64,000 bases of DNA. Origin: Clitopilus passeckerianus. Lineage: Eukaryota; Basidiomycota; Agaricomycetes; Agaricales; Entolomataceae. Positions 46,245 through 59,463 of the stretch are shown piece by piece. The first letter of the stretch is position 1, and each line of letters starts with the position of its first letter. The notes beneath the pieces were generated by a model. That model saw only the letters and a list, made by a program, of their open reading frames with translations. It made no database searches and had not been told where the DNA came from. The stretch covers positions 1,488,001 to 1,552,000 of the forward strand of contig CALYLX010000128.1 of NCBI GenBank assembly GCA_944990035.1. The letters run 5' to 3'. Position numbers and translations under genes: made by a program.

Positions 46245-49200
46245 CTAGCCCGTGTCTGCATCTTTTGGGCCTGGATCTGAAGGCGACGGCTGTGAAGATG
46301 CCAGCCCCAAACTCGTTTTCCCTATGTTGACCTTCAACTTCTTTGGTGGGTCGTCGCCATTCTTCTTCGACTGTTTGCCGGATTTGTCTTTTGCACCCAA
46401 ATCCTGCCGCTTCGACTTGCTAACACGAGCAAGAAGCTCGTCGTCGTCGTCATCCTCTCTCCGTCGTTTGTCACCAGGTCTAAGGCCTTCCAGGGAGGCC
46501 ATCATGCCAGGGCCTGGCGATTCTGGTCGCGAGGCGGACCGTGCAATTGCTTCCATGAGGCTGTCCTCGTCATCTTCCGTTGGCGAATGTGATGATTTGG
46601 CGGAGGCTGTCTGTGGACTGCCTTTGTTGGCCAACTTTGGTGTTGCGGGGGAACTTCGGGAGATGTCCTCTTCGCAATGGGTAGGGGCGGCTTGTCGTCT
46701 TCGTCCTCTTCATCACCATAATCAACAAGGGTGTTTAGCACAGGCGTTCGTAAAGGAGGGCGGACACCACTTCCAATGGATAGCCTCCGCTTGCGCTTAA
46801 GGGAGCCAAAACTGGGCAATGAACTTGATATGCCGGGAGCAGAGGGGATCATCGGAGAAGTTGGGGCGTTGACAATGACAAAGTCATCCTCGTCATCATC
46901 ATCAGCGTTGAAGTAGTCCTCTTCTTCTGTGTCTACCGCTCGTCCCAAGGGCCACTTACGGATTTCGACAGACCTGTAATGCAATTGGTCGGCGGAAGGG
47001 AAACAAGAGTGTGTGGCAGGGCTTACTGTTCGGGTTTGGATGGTTCAGCAATAGGCTCCCGGTTTGCTTGGATCATCTCCCATGACCACCAAGCAATAAA
47101 TTGGTCGAAGCGAGAACCCCCGGAGGATGTCTTCGCGAGCGTCCGTACCTCTGCTTCGTGGTGAGCCATGCAAAACTTGGCCAAATCCTTGATGTTATCC
47201 TAACATTTTTGTTGTTAAGAATGAGCGATCATGAACAAGAAATGAGAACCCACTCGTCGCATAGAATCAAAATACTCTTGACATGAACAACTCAACAGAT
47301 TGTCACGCCGCGATTCCCGAAGAGTCAACTCCAGAATAGGCCTCAGAATGTCGTGCTTCATGACGATGGCATGGGTATTTGGATTGTTCTGCTTTAGCAG
47401 CAAGCGAAATATTCGGAACGAAGCTTCAAGACACATCAGTCAACGTGGATGCCTACTGGAAAGAGGCCCTTACCATGCCGTAGGTGTTTGTCCCGGGCCT
47501 TGAAGAGACTGGGGAGACGGATAGGAGCATTGGAGGACATGAAGTAAAAAAGACTTCGATGGTGATGCTGTCCTAGGAAATTGTAAAAGAGGTCGCACAG
47601 ATACACAAATCGGTTCGTCTCCTCTGGGCTGAGCGGCAAAACCGAGCCTAGGAAATATCGTTGAGATCCTTTAGAAATCAATCACGATGAGATATACAAA
47701 CCTTCCACATTCGGCCACTCAGGAAGGTCGAAAAATGGTCGGAACAAGATCTTGATGCATTCCTTGTAGAAATATTCCATGAACCGTTCCGTGCCAGGAT
47801 CATCCTTTCGCAAAGGAGGTTTGCTTGGGCCCATTGCCTCGCCGCCGGGCGTCGGGCCATCAACCTGAGGAACATCCATCCATATTTTGAGAGCATCTCC
47901 TATATGAGACTGTACCGCCAGATCCCGGCTTGAAGCCATTAACCGACAGGTCATCTCAAGTATAGTTTCTGCTTCTCTTGACCCACGTTTGCCAAATGCT
48001 CTCTCTTTCTCTATGGCCACAACTTGCTTGAGGACGTGACCCCTGACGCCATTGAGGTCGTGGTCGAGTAGGGTGATTAAAATTTCTCCAGCGGCACTTA
48101 TGAGCGATTTGTTGTCCGATTCTCGTTCTGATAGGCCCAGTGCCCATTGAACGGCGAAGAGAATACCTCGGTCGACAAGGCATCTGAAGAGCTGTATCCG
48201 AGCCGCCAATTGCACGTTCTTGCCCATAACGCAGAGCTGCTGGACGAGGAGTATAACTTCCTTCCGAAGAGCGATGTCTTCTTCCGTCATGTTTTCCGGC
48301 GGGCCAAATGCATATGAGCCTGGTTTTCGTTTCGATATGGCGGGTGGGGTGTGGCCGTTTGGAAGAGGCGTCGTGCCATTGGGTTTTGGGCTAGAGGCTG
48401 ACTTTGAATCTACTTGCATGGCATCTGAATCCTCGCTGCTGCCGCTTGTAGATGAAGCGCTTGGTTGGGGAGGGTTGGCTGCTTTCTTCGCGTGATTGTT
48501 CGGGTTACCGCCACTCAGCATTTCCTCATCGACAAATAACGCTACTATTTCGCGCAGAAAAGTCTGATCCTGTTGTATGTGGTTGATGATGTCGATTTGA
48601 TTGAAGATGATGCAAGAGTTGAGGACGTTGAAAGTGGAATCGTCAAGGACTCTTGCGAGGACAACATCCTTTAGGAATTGAAGACGGTATGTGTGGTGAA
48701 TTTTCTTCTGGATAGAAGGGTCCTGAATAGTAATAGGTTGGTGGAAGCGTGATGTCTGGTGCAAAAATTGCCGATAATTGGCTTTGTGGTTTGGGAAATC
48801 TGGGTCATCTGTATCCCGATCATAAGCGATGGAACCGACGATAAAATGGTAGGATACATACATTCCAGCATCCCAACAACTCCGAAAAACATGTCATCTT
48901 CGAGAATATGTTCGTACATTGAGTGGTCGTTAAGCGTTACTGGTCATCAAATGTCAGTGTATACTCCAGTCGAGAAAGCATTCAGGCGCACGTAATGTTT
49001 GCATTAAACTACATAGGGCATGCAAGTTTTCTATTGATTCCAAATCCTCGGCGGTATTCATTACATCAATGAGGCCTTTGATGTAGAACTAGTGGGCAGA
49101 AATAACAAAATATCGCATAAAAGTATATTAGCAAAATAGCCAACAAAATGCATCGTCCAAAGACCGGAAGGCAGCATACGCCCTCGAGACTAGCAAAGAT

Positions 49201-50350
49201 AAAGTAATTTGTTACTCACCTCTTGTTGGATGTATTCGCACATTCGCTCCTTCACTGTCTGCGTCCGCGCAAGTGTCTTGATAGCCCTCTCAATATCACT
49301 GATGATTCCAAGGGCAGGCCGCGGGAGATGTCCAGAGCGTAAAATACTGGCGGCGCTGACAGAAGAGGAAGATTCAGGTCCGAGTTGAGGCGAAGAGCCG
49401 ACTGTGCTCTGTTCATCTAGAGAGCTCTCATGTGAAAAATGGAAACTGTGACACAAAAGGACACCGACCTCTACCATTTATATGGCCCTGTACATCGTTG
49501 ATAAAACTCCATATTTCTGCACATCCTTCTGGATCTTGGAAGCTGAGAGCATAATCGACGCCGTCTGGCTCTGTCCACACAATCAAGGTATCTGGGGCGG
49601 GAGGTAAGCATTTGTAGGGAGTTTGAAAGAGATGCTTGCCTTGTTGTCGTTGGTAGACGTCGGAGCCACGGATGACCGTTGAAAGGATTATTTCGTCGTG
49701 GTTGCGTTCTGAACGAGCGATGATATAGGCATCATGACTGTCTTCCAGAAATTGGCACCCGCAGAAGGCGGTCCCTTGATCAACCCAGCGCGTGCCGATG
49801 AGTTCATACACCTGATTGACGGAGAGTAGGTCAGAGATACATTCATTGTAAGCATTAATGAAAGGAGGCCGGCAACGTGGTTGGGTGTGCCCGAGGATAT
49901 GAAACCAGAACTGTACCTTAACGCGTTTCGACTCGTCCTGCCCCCAATCCTGGATTTCCTCGCCAATGACGTCCGGCCCCTGCTCCAATAGCTCAATTTC
50001 TTGGTTGGGGCCAACCAGCAAGGGTTCTTCCTCCTCTTTTATCAAGTGTAGTGTTTCCTGACCTTCCGGCAGTTCGAGGATGGAATCTTGGGCTTTTCCG
50101 TCCAAATCCACAGCATCCCTCCCATTTATGCCATCCTGAATACCATTCTCCCTGGTTTGAATCTCCAACGAAGCCGGGTTGATATCGGTGCCAGTAAATT
50201 CTGCGTTCGGTGTGGCGGCTTCGTGTGATGACGCCAAGTCCTGAGAGTTATGGGTATTAACAGTGGTGGAGCCTGCACCAGAAGGTTCGTAGGAGTTGGG
50301 GGAAGTAATTAGGACTGTTCTTGAAGGTTTGAGCCGCCGTCGCTGCTCAT
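46245..50350 (-). CDS. PSY2: Protein phosphatase 4 regulatory subunit 3 (SMEK/Psy2)
   Basis: The most likely start is ATG 50350 (MSSDGGSNLQ), with one base missing near 50312. An acidic leader is followed by the EVH1/PH-like domain: VKVYELIGTRWVDQGTAFCGCQ, then DTLIVWTEPDGVDYALSFQDPEGCAEIWSF. Next is the long armadillo-type body: FYIKGLIDVMNTAEDLESIENLHAL, YEHILEDDMFFGVVGMLE, YDPDFPNHKANYRQFL and GHVLKQVVAIE, ending with a Ser-rich acidic nuclear tail. The tail needs one base in the GGGGG at 46647-46651. An intron with a GC donor begins at 49639. The subunit directs PP4 to substrates in DNA-damage recovery. It is divergent from Tom20 with 339 bases between. Confidence 0.9.
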
Positions 50351-50689
50351 TGCCAGTGAAATGGAAGGAAGGCGAAACGAAGGATGATGTTCACCAACAA
50401 CGAGCAAGTGGAGGTGCGTGGGTACTTTTGTCAACAAAGCCTACCCCGGCTCGTCAAGCTCAATTGCTTTTGAGTAACAATGAGCTCTAAGTGAACTTTT
50501 GAGTATGGTTTGTCCGTGAAACAGGCCTTTGAAGACGGCGGCAACGTTGAACTCAGTGGTCGTCTATCGCATTCAACGGACTGCAAAGACCCTGGACGTC
50601 CTAAAGCGGATGCTTACGTAACTGTACCGTTGAAAAAACTTGCCGCTCCGTTTGTGTCATCATCGGATTCGCGTTCAATTGCCAACACC
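50351..50689. promoter_or_regulatory. Divergent promoter region, PP4R3 and Tom20
   Basis: It separates two opposite start codons. No specific element is recognised, and no coding exon is needed here. Confidence 0.4.
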
Positions 50690-51470
50690 ATGGACTCCCG
50701 CACGACGACAATCCTCACAGTCGCTGGCGTAACGCTCGCCGCTGGTGTTGTCGCGTATGCTGCTTACTTCGACTACAAGCGAAGGAACGATGTCAACTTC
50801 AGGAAGCAGCTTCGTGAGCCTTGAGCAGCTATTTCGCTAATTCAGCATTGACACAAGTTACATTCCAGGCAAGCAAAAGAAGAAGGTCGACAAGTCCATT
50901 GCCGAGTCAAAGCATGCTGAAGAAGAAGCTGCTTCTGGCTCGACAGAAATAACTGCCGCTATGCTGCAAGAGGCTATGGAACAAATCAAACTCGAGCAGA
51001 CGCCTCAGACACCCGAGGACAAGGAAACCTACTTCATGCAACAAGTGTCTGTTGGTGAGCAACTGGCATCCAAAGGTAGGTTCAAATGTCTTCTTCTGCT
51101 GTTCATCGTGCTCTAACGAAACTTCGTGCTTAGGTCCTGACTTCTATATGCCAGCGGCTATGTCGTTCTACCGTGCTCTGCGCGTCTACCCTTCACCCGT
51201 CGAGCTTATCGTCATTTACCAGAAAACTGTTCCGGAGCCTATCTTCAAGGTACGTAATGCCAGTACCTGCATCACAAGCCTGTACTCATGAACAACCAGA
51301 TTATTATGGAAATGACCAACTTGGACGTAAGTGTCTTGGACCCTGCTTCACTTGATATGGATATCCCGCATGTTGAAAACGAGGATGGTGAAACGAGCCC
51401 AAGCACTAGTGGCCCTCCCTCAGAAGCCTCCTCTCAGGAATGGGACAAGCTCACTGATGCTGAATCATGA
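50690..51470 (+). CDS. TOM20: Mitochondrial import receptor Tom20
   Basis: Four exons (50690-50813, 50869-51075, 51134-51249, 51300-51470) join in phase to 205 residues. The N-terminal span ILTVAGVTLAAGVVAYAAYFDY is followed by the basic RRNDVNFRKQLRKQKKK, the signal-anchor pattern of Tom20. The receptor domain carries YFMQQVSVGEQLASKGPDFYMPAAMSFYRALRVYP and PIFKIIMEMTNLD. The tail is acidic and Ser/Pro-rich, longer than in animals, as in other fungi. It recognises presequences at the outer membrane. Confidence 0.94.
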
Positions 51471-51664
51471 AATGCATGTTATAAATCATGTATCTGTGCT
51501 GTGACTCTTCCTTGCGGATGGAGAGGGAGGTTACCGTCTAGGCTACAACACACGCTGTCCTCGCCGCTTTCGATCATCAAATTCTATCTATACATTGCGA
51601 AATATGTTCTAATATACTCTCATCCTTTCTATATTTGAATTCGCGTCTGTTCAGGTGAAGTCTC

Positions 51665-53035
51665 GTGTCGAAGGTACGCCCTGAAATCACCGATTCCGAG
51701 GCATGTTCTGAGATTGCATTGGTATCAGGATATTATGATTTATTCCCGCCCGCGTCATTCAACGTCAAGATCGACACCCGTAACGGACGCAAGGTGATGG
51801 TGCTCGTCAAAGATATTGCTGAAGGCGAAACCATCTACTCGGTAAATCAAATCCTTGGCTATAAATCTAGCAAAGACTGACTTGTTGGTCAGGAAAACCC
51901 TGTAATTGCCGTCCTGGACGACGACGTTCAAAAGGCTGGAACTCACTGCGCCCATTGTTTCCGCACCATCGAAGCCGGAGCTGCCCTCCAGATCCCTGAA
52001 GCTACTAACCCTCTCGGATCCGTTTTCTGCTCCATCGAATGTATGGATAAGAACAAGAAACAATCCCATAATCTTCTGTTCACCACCGAATCACCCCTGC
52101 CTACCGAACTCGCATCTGGACCTCCTGCCCCTGAAATGCTGGAAGCCCGGGCCAGAGCACAAGCCAACTTCTCTGACTACCTTAAGAAGGAGAAGCGTGC
52201 TGTACCTCAACTTGTTGCTAGGTTCATTGCTCGTCAAGTTGGCATCGAGACTAGCAAAATGACAATGGGCGGCAAAAAACCTACAGAAACGGATGATTTC
52301 ACCGATGCAGAGGACGGCGACTACCTGCTTGCAGACCACCTTGAGCGCCTGAGGTACCTCGAGGTCAAGCCACCAGCAGAGGAGCTCCCACTGCTCTCTA
52401 CTTTGTTGCAAACGGCTCTTCCCGGTCTTGAACAGTTCATCACGGACGAGAGACATTCAATCCTGTGCGGCAAGATGGGATATAATGCTCTCGGTGTTTG
52501 TTTCGATGGCGGCAGAGATGACAAGGTAATGACCATAACCATACAGATTGAGTTTGCGCTGACGTGTTACTGTGCTGTATAGCCTCTTCCGGATGCCCGC
52601 CCAGAAGATATTGAAAAGTCCCGAACGCCCTATGGCACCAGCCGTCAAATCGGAAGCGCTTTCTACACCCTATCATCCTACCTCTCTCACTCCTGTGATC
52701 CCTCCGTTAAACCCGTCTTTGCATCTGGCACGACTAAGGTCTCCATGGTTGCCAACCGTGATATGAAGGCAGGTGATGAACTATCTATGGCATTTGTCGA
52801 CGTTACCGAGCACGACGGCGAGTCCGCCGTGGACTGCAGGCGCAGGCGACGTGTCGAACTTGTGCGGGGATGGAAATTCGCTTGTTTGTGCGATCGCTGC
52901 GAGTCTGAGGCCAAGGCAACGACTGCGGAGGAGGCGGAGGAACAGTCGCAAGAACCTGACCAATATGATGAATCCAAAGTCGAGGTCCCAATGCAACGCA
53001 TTGAGTCGGAGGAGGCGAACGACGCCGTCGAGTGA
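51665..53035 (+). CDS. SET-domain protein with MYND-like zinc insert (SMYD type)
   Basis: Exons to 51841, 51893-52525 and 52583-53035. After a strand-rich start (FNVKIDTRNGRKVMVLVKDI, EGETIYS) comes a treble-clef zinc segment, HCAHCF...FCSIEC. A helical insert follows, then the SET core SAFYTLSSYLSHSCDPSVKPVF, where SHSC matches the NHSC motif, and GDELSMAFVDV. The post-SET zinc site is FACLCDRCESE, and the tail is acidic. The family are SMYD/Set5-like lysine methyltransferases; the substrate is unknown. No ATG is found in frame upstream of the conserved part: the open frame reaches GTG at 51665, so the true start may lie in an upstream exon or have been lost. Confidence 0.75.
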
Positions 53036-53396
53036 TTATGGGTTTTTATAATCTGGACAGATCATCATATCCATAGAACTCTTACTACCGGTACCTAATA
53101 CCGAGCCTTGATGTAGTACATGTATACTCATGTAGCACACTAAAATTAATCTGCCATTAATTCAACGCGAAATTTGCGACTACCCCCCGTTAACAAATAC
53201 AAATTGCTATTGCCAGTTGAGATGTTGGATTACAGGTATAGTATTAGCGTACTGTAATAAATAGGTACAAGTTTGAATTACAAGACAGCTAAGATGATTA
53301 TTGCAACAGAGTACATCTGTTAACTGTACGAAGCAGACCCAGATTTCCCTCGATTTCGACGCCAAAACCCTTTCATTGAACCCCATTATAAGGCCT
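53036..53396. other. Convergent intergenic region
   Basis: 3' ends of the SET gene and the next minus-strand gene. It is AT-rich, with no gene seen. Confidence 0.45.
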
Positions 53397-56076
53397 TTAG
53401 CTCGCGAGACTGCGCCACATCCCCTCTTCTGGCACCTCGCTCCTCGCCTGAAGGATCTTCAAGGCTCGCTTGCGACCTCGCCCGCCTTCCGCCAACTCTC
53501 CAACCTGATCCGTGCTTTCTGCACCTTCGATATCATCATCCTCTGACTCGACAGTGTCCGCTTCGAAGTCCATTAATCCTGGGTCCACAGAGCGAGACCG
53601 GTCCCGCTCCGCGTATTCTGCCTTTCGAATAGCTTCAGAGGATAGAGGCTTCTTAGGAGTGTTGACTTGCTCCTCCTCATCTTCATCCTCTTCCTCCACT
53701 CTCTCCGCAAGAGTACTCTTGGTCTGGTAGGACGCCAGAGTTAATGGTGCGGGCGGTCGATACTTCTTGATGTTTATTGGCATTGACCCAATGAACATAC
53801 GTGGGTCACCTACCCACAAAAGGTCAGATAAAAAAAAACACTTCAGAAATCAGTCCCTTACCTTCGTCATCGTCATCTTCCTCTTCATCCTCTTCAGGAT
53901 AGACTATACGCCGACCTATAGGCTCGTTGTCGGCAACATCAGAGTTCGCCGCATCTGTGCTTGGCTCCGAACTAATGGGAGTGCCCTCTTCCGTGGACGC
54001 AGAGTTAGCTTCAGGAGCCTTCCCCTTATCCTTTCGGGCGGTGTTCGCATTCGGAAGTGTCAATGCGAAAGACGAAGATGCATCTGAACCATGCTGACTC
54101 CTGGGCGGCCTGATATTCGAGGGCGCGGGTAATGATGCAGGGCGGAGTCCAGAGAAGGATGTCGATAAATTGTCACGTTCCCGTTGTCTAGACTTCCGTG
54201 GCCGTGCAACAACGGGGGCTGCTCAATTTGTGGCTGTCGATTGAAGTTCAGGGACTGTTCGGTACTTGCTTCATCAGCATCCTCAAAGTCAAATATCATT
54301 TCTGTAAGAAATCTCGTTAGAGACCAAACGCATATATTCAGATTGACAAACTCCTTACCTAGCAGCCGAATCATCGGTCTTCTGCTCCTGATTCCTTTCT
54401 GCATTGACCTCTCGCTTGATTGTCACGACTTCAGGTTGGACGTCAAAGGTAACTTTGCGTTTCGGTTTGCCCTTTTCCCGCGAACCAGACGGAGAGTCCC
54501 CAGTTGCTGCGCCATCTTGGTTCCCGTCAGATTTATCGGCCGTTGGCTTCGATTTAGTCTGCTTTGTGTGATCATCGGCCTTAGAACCGACGGGACTAGA
54601 GGCACCGTTGGACTGGTCTTCGTCACTGCCCTGAGCTCGGGCCGATTCCGAACGTTGCTGTCTCGCTCGCTTCATCTCTCGCTTTGTGTCCTCATCTTGA
54701 ATGACAAAGTACCGGTAGCTGGCAGCCGTGTCAGTATTGTCCTCAAGGTTCCGCTGATAGCCAAGGATGTTTTCCGTTTTGTGACGAGACGGTGGCATTG
54801 CCAATGATTTGGAGACGCCCTTTGTTACAGCTGGCTCTGAACTTGAACTTGAACTTGAACTTGACCCATTAGTCGCCGGTGATGTCGCGCGTTCCTCTTG
54901 AGCTCGAGGGTGGTGGAAAGAAGTGGTTTTCAACGACTGGGCAAGGGCCGATGTCCGCGGAACAGAGGACGGGGAGAATACTACTGGTTCTTTGCTTGGG
55001 CTGAATTCTCGGGTCGTCTGGGGTGTGGGTGCGGCGAGAGAAGGCGTCCCTTTGGTCATGCGCCTTTCCTTTGATCGCGACTTGGCCTGTTGGCCATTGA
55101 GCTTGGAGTGCTCCTTCTCGATCCGGGAAACGCCCTCCCGGAATTTCGTCCATATCCTATCCACGTTTTTCCTGAGTGCCGCATCAGCTTGCTCGATTTC
55201 CGAGGTTTTAGCCGCTCTCATCTCGGTCATCTCGCATTCCGCAGCCTCTCTCATCTCCTCAGATTGCTTCGCCGCCAGAGAAGAGAGGTACATAAATACC
55301 GGATGGGATGGGGTAAACGGTGGCGGGAGGAACACGGGACGTAGATTCGTGAAGAATTGCGGGGGTGGCGGTGGCGGCGAGATAGACGAAGGAGACGAGG
55401 GCCTTTCAAAGATTGGCTCCGCATGGGTGGAAGGGGACAGTGGCGGTGGGAGAACGACTGAGAACAAGGACGAGTAATCGCCAGACGAGGCTGCCCGGTC
55501 AACAGCTTCGTCGCTCTATGACGATGAAAATGACATTAGTTACTTATCCCGTAGAAATTGCAGCCACCGGCCAGTAAAATGCGTAGAATAAATAGAGATG
55601 CTTACCACACAATTTTTGTGGACTTGTATCCACCCAGAAAGACTCTTCATGATGTCGCGTTCCACCCAGTCCTCTGTGGGGAGGAGAGGACCTTCCTTTC
55701 CCTCGACGTCGGCGGTGTACGTCTGATAGACGCGATACGCCAAGTTTTCACATATTAGACATGTTATGGTTGTATATCGGAAGAATCTTGAGCTCCCAGC
55801 TATAGCTTGGCCGGGTGTCCGAGTTCTGACTGTAAGCTGAGTATGCTCCTGTGAAATTGAACAGAGAGTAATCAGCTATCATGCCAACTTTTGGGACTTT
55901 ACAAAGTAAAATCCACAAACCACAGATATCCCTTCTTCGCCCGAGTAGACTGGTATGAAATCGGGGTCGTTGTCGAACTCTGGTTGAGCAGGAGGGGAAC
56001 TGGCGTGTTGGATGCGAATATTCAAGCACTTGCAAGCAAATCGCCGGCCTTGACTGTCTGTAGAAGCTCCCGCCAT
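53397..56076 (-). CDS. Uncharacterised protein with CxC / CxxC motif and coiled coil
   Basis: Exons 56076-55921, 55848-55606, 55515-54359, about 54300-53860 and 53809-53397. One base appears missing at 54299-54301 (tentative) and another in GGGGG at 54214-54218. The N-terminal module has RFACKCLNIRI and, 70 residues later, TITCLICENLAYRVYQ; these four cysteines could bind zinc in a Yippee/GFA-like beta fold. A Pro-rich part and a helix (EEMREAAECEMTEMRAAKTSEIEQ) follow, then a Ser-rich charged region with a poly-Ser run, and at the end MFIGSMPINIK and the terminal GMWRSLA, which look conserved. Low-complexity regions suggest a nuclear or scaffold protein. I do not recognise the family. Confidence 0.6.
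54839..54864. repeat. GAACTT tandem repeat (poly-Ser)
   Basis: About four copies of a GAACTT unit on the plus strand encode a Ser run in the uncharacterised protein. It is a coding microsatellite. Confidence 0.75.
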
Positions 56077-56628
56077 AGCGAAGAGGAGGAAGACGGCCGC
56101 GATGTAGCAGTGAGAAAGGAGGAATGAATCGGCAGGTGGTTCAAGTCAACGGGTTTCCGACTCGGTTACCGGATTCTGGATAAATGGCCCAGTATCCGCT
56201 CAGCATCGCATGGGTCACTTCATAGCATTTAAAATTTCATTTAACAGCCCATTCAAAGGTTTTCCTTATTTCAGTATAGCCTTTGTGTAAAAAGACCTGA
56301 CTTTTACGTTCATTTGACCTTTGAAGCACTGATCCATTAACGCCCTCAATTCACCCCGCGGGTCCAATGGACAACCCCATGACCCGAGTTGACGCTTGCA
56401 AACTAAAACTTACGTCGTTCAAATACCACGTAACGCTGTTTCAAAACCCCCGTTCATTTCTCAACATTACGCATAGTCTACTGATACTAACTGAGAGTGG
56501 AGCGGATCATTAGGACACCTTCCGCAAAATATGGAGTAGGATTGTCCGGGACAAGAGACGCCCAGAATACAATCCCACTCCCACACAACGCCTATAACCG
56601 TCCCACGAGTTGACACGATGATCCAGAA
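56077..56628. other. Intergenic between minus-strand genes
   Basis: Promoter side of the uncharacterised gene and 3' end of the CLPTM1 gene. No gene is supported. Confidence 0.45.
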
Positions 56629-59463
56629 TCACCGGTCCTTCTTTGATTCTGTGGAATCAACGGCTTTGGCATCTTCAGTCATGACCTGTCCATATTCGTT
56701 GATTCGTTTCGGGTCAATGCGATAAATCCATCGCTACATCAGCGGAAATGGACGGGGCGCAATCAGCGCATGCTCTCATCTCAACTAACACCCTGCAATT
56801 GCTCACCTGATATAGGAAAATAAGGAACACGACGTCGTCACTATGAGATAATTGTCGAATCAGAGGCTAGGCGATTTCCAAGAAAAGCCTGGGTGGAAAT
56901 AACGAACCGGAAACAAGCCAAGCGGTGAAGGAATGGCATCTTGATACAGAAGCTGAATGTGTCACTTGTATCAGGAAAATCTGTCCCATACAGTCAATGT
57001 GTTTCACATACGCAAACAGATCGTCGACAACAGTTGACAAGGTCTTGTAAATCATTGCTTTCATGGGCATATGCGCCACACTCTGTAATGTAAGTGGAAC
57101 GTCAGGACTGTATCCGCCATGATCGGTGAATAAGTCTTTACCTTGAGTTTGTAGTTAATGATGAGCTGCGGGACGAGCTGCGCCTGTTTTTCAATTCAGC
57201 ATTAATGCCGTAAGGTTTGAAAGGAAGGCTTACGAATCCAAACATGTACACGAAAGATGTAAGGGTGGAGATCACAAAGGAGTACCATCCTCGATGGGTC
57301 TCGTAGAGTAAGGAGTAACCGGTGTAGCCCGCAAGGAGAGGGATTGCGACATATGAAACGTATCTGTAGGCGAGGCGGTCATATCTGATGGTATGGCATC
57401 AAAATGCGAGTAAGTATAGAACAAAACACAAAATACGTACTCCTGTGTCTTTTTCTCGTCCTCGCTAAGGACATGCTTGTCTACACCGCCGTCAATACGC
57501 AGTTCGGACCGAAGGGACAAAGGGCCCAGACATACCCTTAATGTCGAGCTTGTATGGCAACAAGGAACCAGCAGGCGCCGGAACAACATTAATATCGACT
57601 GCTTTGGTGATCTGGCAAACATGACGTGAATGGAACAGCATGGCACAGGAGATGGTGGCTAATACCTTCCAAGCCTCGATGATAACGCCCGTGCCTGATC
57701 CGAACAGGATCATCCAGCTCGTATTGTCATTGTTGTCGATGAGGTAAAGGAGGACGACAATTTGCACAAAAACGTTCGTGACGATCTTGCCACAAAAACC
57801 TCAGAAACGTCGCTTGTATGCGTGAAATCATCAAACTCACCGTCCTAAATGAGTCGTTAGAAAAATTACAACGCAATACACGAGCTAAGCTCACCTGACA
57901 GACACCCCCACCAGTTCTTTCTTTTGGCGCCAATGAGACACGTCCGATTTGAACGCCAGCATCTCGAATCTATCCCACGCCAGTCAATGCCTAATGTTGA
58001 CTAGTAGGGAGTAGAAAAGCTCACATGACATGCAAGATGCTGACGAGACCAGTCAAGCCAAGGAACCATGGGTTAGTTTCCGTCAACATTCGCTTGACCT
58101 CGTCGAGCTCAGCGCTACCGCCAGAGCCTTGCTGTTTAGCGGCCTCCTTGAAGCCATTGGTCATTGCGGCAAACAACTGGAATTTGAAGTACGACATAGG
58201 CTGGAACGTTATTTGAATAGGCAGCGACGGTGTCGTGCTATTGATCTCAACATAGTGTTCTCGGAGATGCCAGAATTCGTTGGGAAAGATGATAGGCTTG
58301 TATTGACCAATTTTACCAGTTTCGTCACGAACATCCGGAACGATATGAATATCTGCCTGGCCATTAGCCATAGTTGATTATCACAACTGATTGTTGACAT
58401 ACGCTCGAAAACTGGAGGGGGTAGGGTCCCATAGGGAATCTTTGAGGCATCGGAGATCAGTGCAAGGGTGATATTCTGCAGGCGTTCAATGGGTCTGGTG
58501 AAGTTTAACAAGAGTCTGAAACACCCACTTGGTACCAGTGAGGTGCAACATAGTCGCCAGTGTCCTCCTCTTCCTGGACTTCGGCCCCATCCTTGTTTGA
58601 AAGAAGGTTTTTGGCCTTCCTTGTTTTAATTCTCGGAATGTAGGGCGTAAGCACTGCTGCAATGGTCAGGACCGTGTGTATTGTCCATGGCGATATCACG
58701 CACACTTTCGAACATGGTGTACATCATCTGGGTTGAATGATCCCCTGTGCGGGTTGGGACTTGCACCGTTCTTAGTCAGGAAAATATCCATCCACAACGA
58801 CCCGTTGTTGAGGACAGACTATGATTGGCGGCGGTGAGCGGCAGCAGAGAAAATACTACCAAACGCTCTCACCTTTGGAAAGTCAACGTTGAACTCTGCA
58901 GGTGGGGAGATGCATTCCAGTCGCCAAAAGTCAAATTTCCCCAGACAAAGTGAGGCAAGTTCTTGTCCTGTTCCCGAACCAGTTTGAGGTGCTGAACACG
59001 TCACCGTTGGGTGAAGTAGACAGGTGTACATGGATATCAATTGGTTGCCCGAGCGCCCAAGCTTGTTCGGCTGTTGCGGGAGGGAGATCCCAGGGACTGA
59101 CGGCACCAGGAGCAGAAGTGGAGTCTTCAGACTGACCGCCTGCTTTGGATGCCATAGGCGTGCTTGCTGGTTGGTTTTGTTTCTGACCTCCAGTCAAGAA
59201 CTTGGTAGCTAGGGTATTATTATATTAGCATTCACTCAGAATGACTTCTGCTTGCCATACCCAACTGCGTTATGGCCCACATCAAGAAAACTTGCTTATT
59301 AGGTGGAAATCCGGCGTCAGTCGCTGTAATTATGGTCATTCAGAGCCTGCTTCACCTGAAGTATGCCAAACACCTTGCGCATTGGCGACTCCTCCTCCCG
59401 CCTTGCATTGGCATTTGCTGGCCCTGCAGCGGTCGGTGCTGCTCCTTGCTGAGGCGTAGCCAT
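56629..59463 (-). CDS. CLPTM1: CLPTM1-family multispan membrane protein
   Basis: The start ATG is at 59463 (MATPQQGAAPTAAGPANAN). After a leader come the first span (QVFLMWAITQLGM), then lumenal blocks DIHVHLSTSPNGDVF, NLPHFVWGNLTFGDWNAS and ADIHIVPDVRDETGKIGQYKPIIFPNEFW, and LPIQITFQPMSYFKFQLFA. The conserved FEMLAFKSDVSHWR with several hydrophobic spans follows (TIVTNVFVQIVVLLYLID, YVSYVAIPLLAGYTGYSLL), and the end is WIYRIDPKRINEYGQ. Two bases are missing, near 58990 and in the GGGG at 58904-58907. About ten exons. Members (CLPTM1, CLPTM1L, yeast relatives) are ER proteins; CLPTM1L has been described as a lipid scramblase and CLPTM1 as a GABA-A receptor trafficking factor. The fungal role is unknown. 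Confidence 0.88.
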
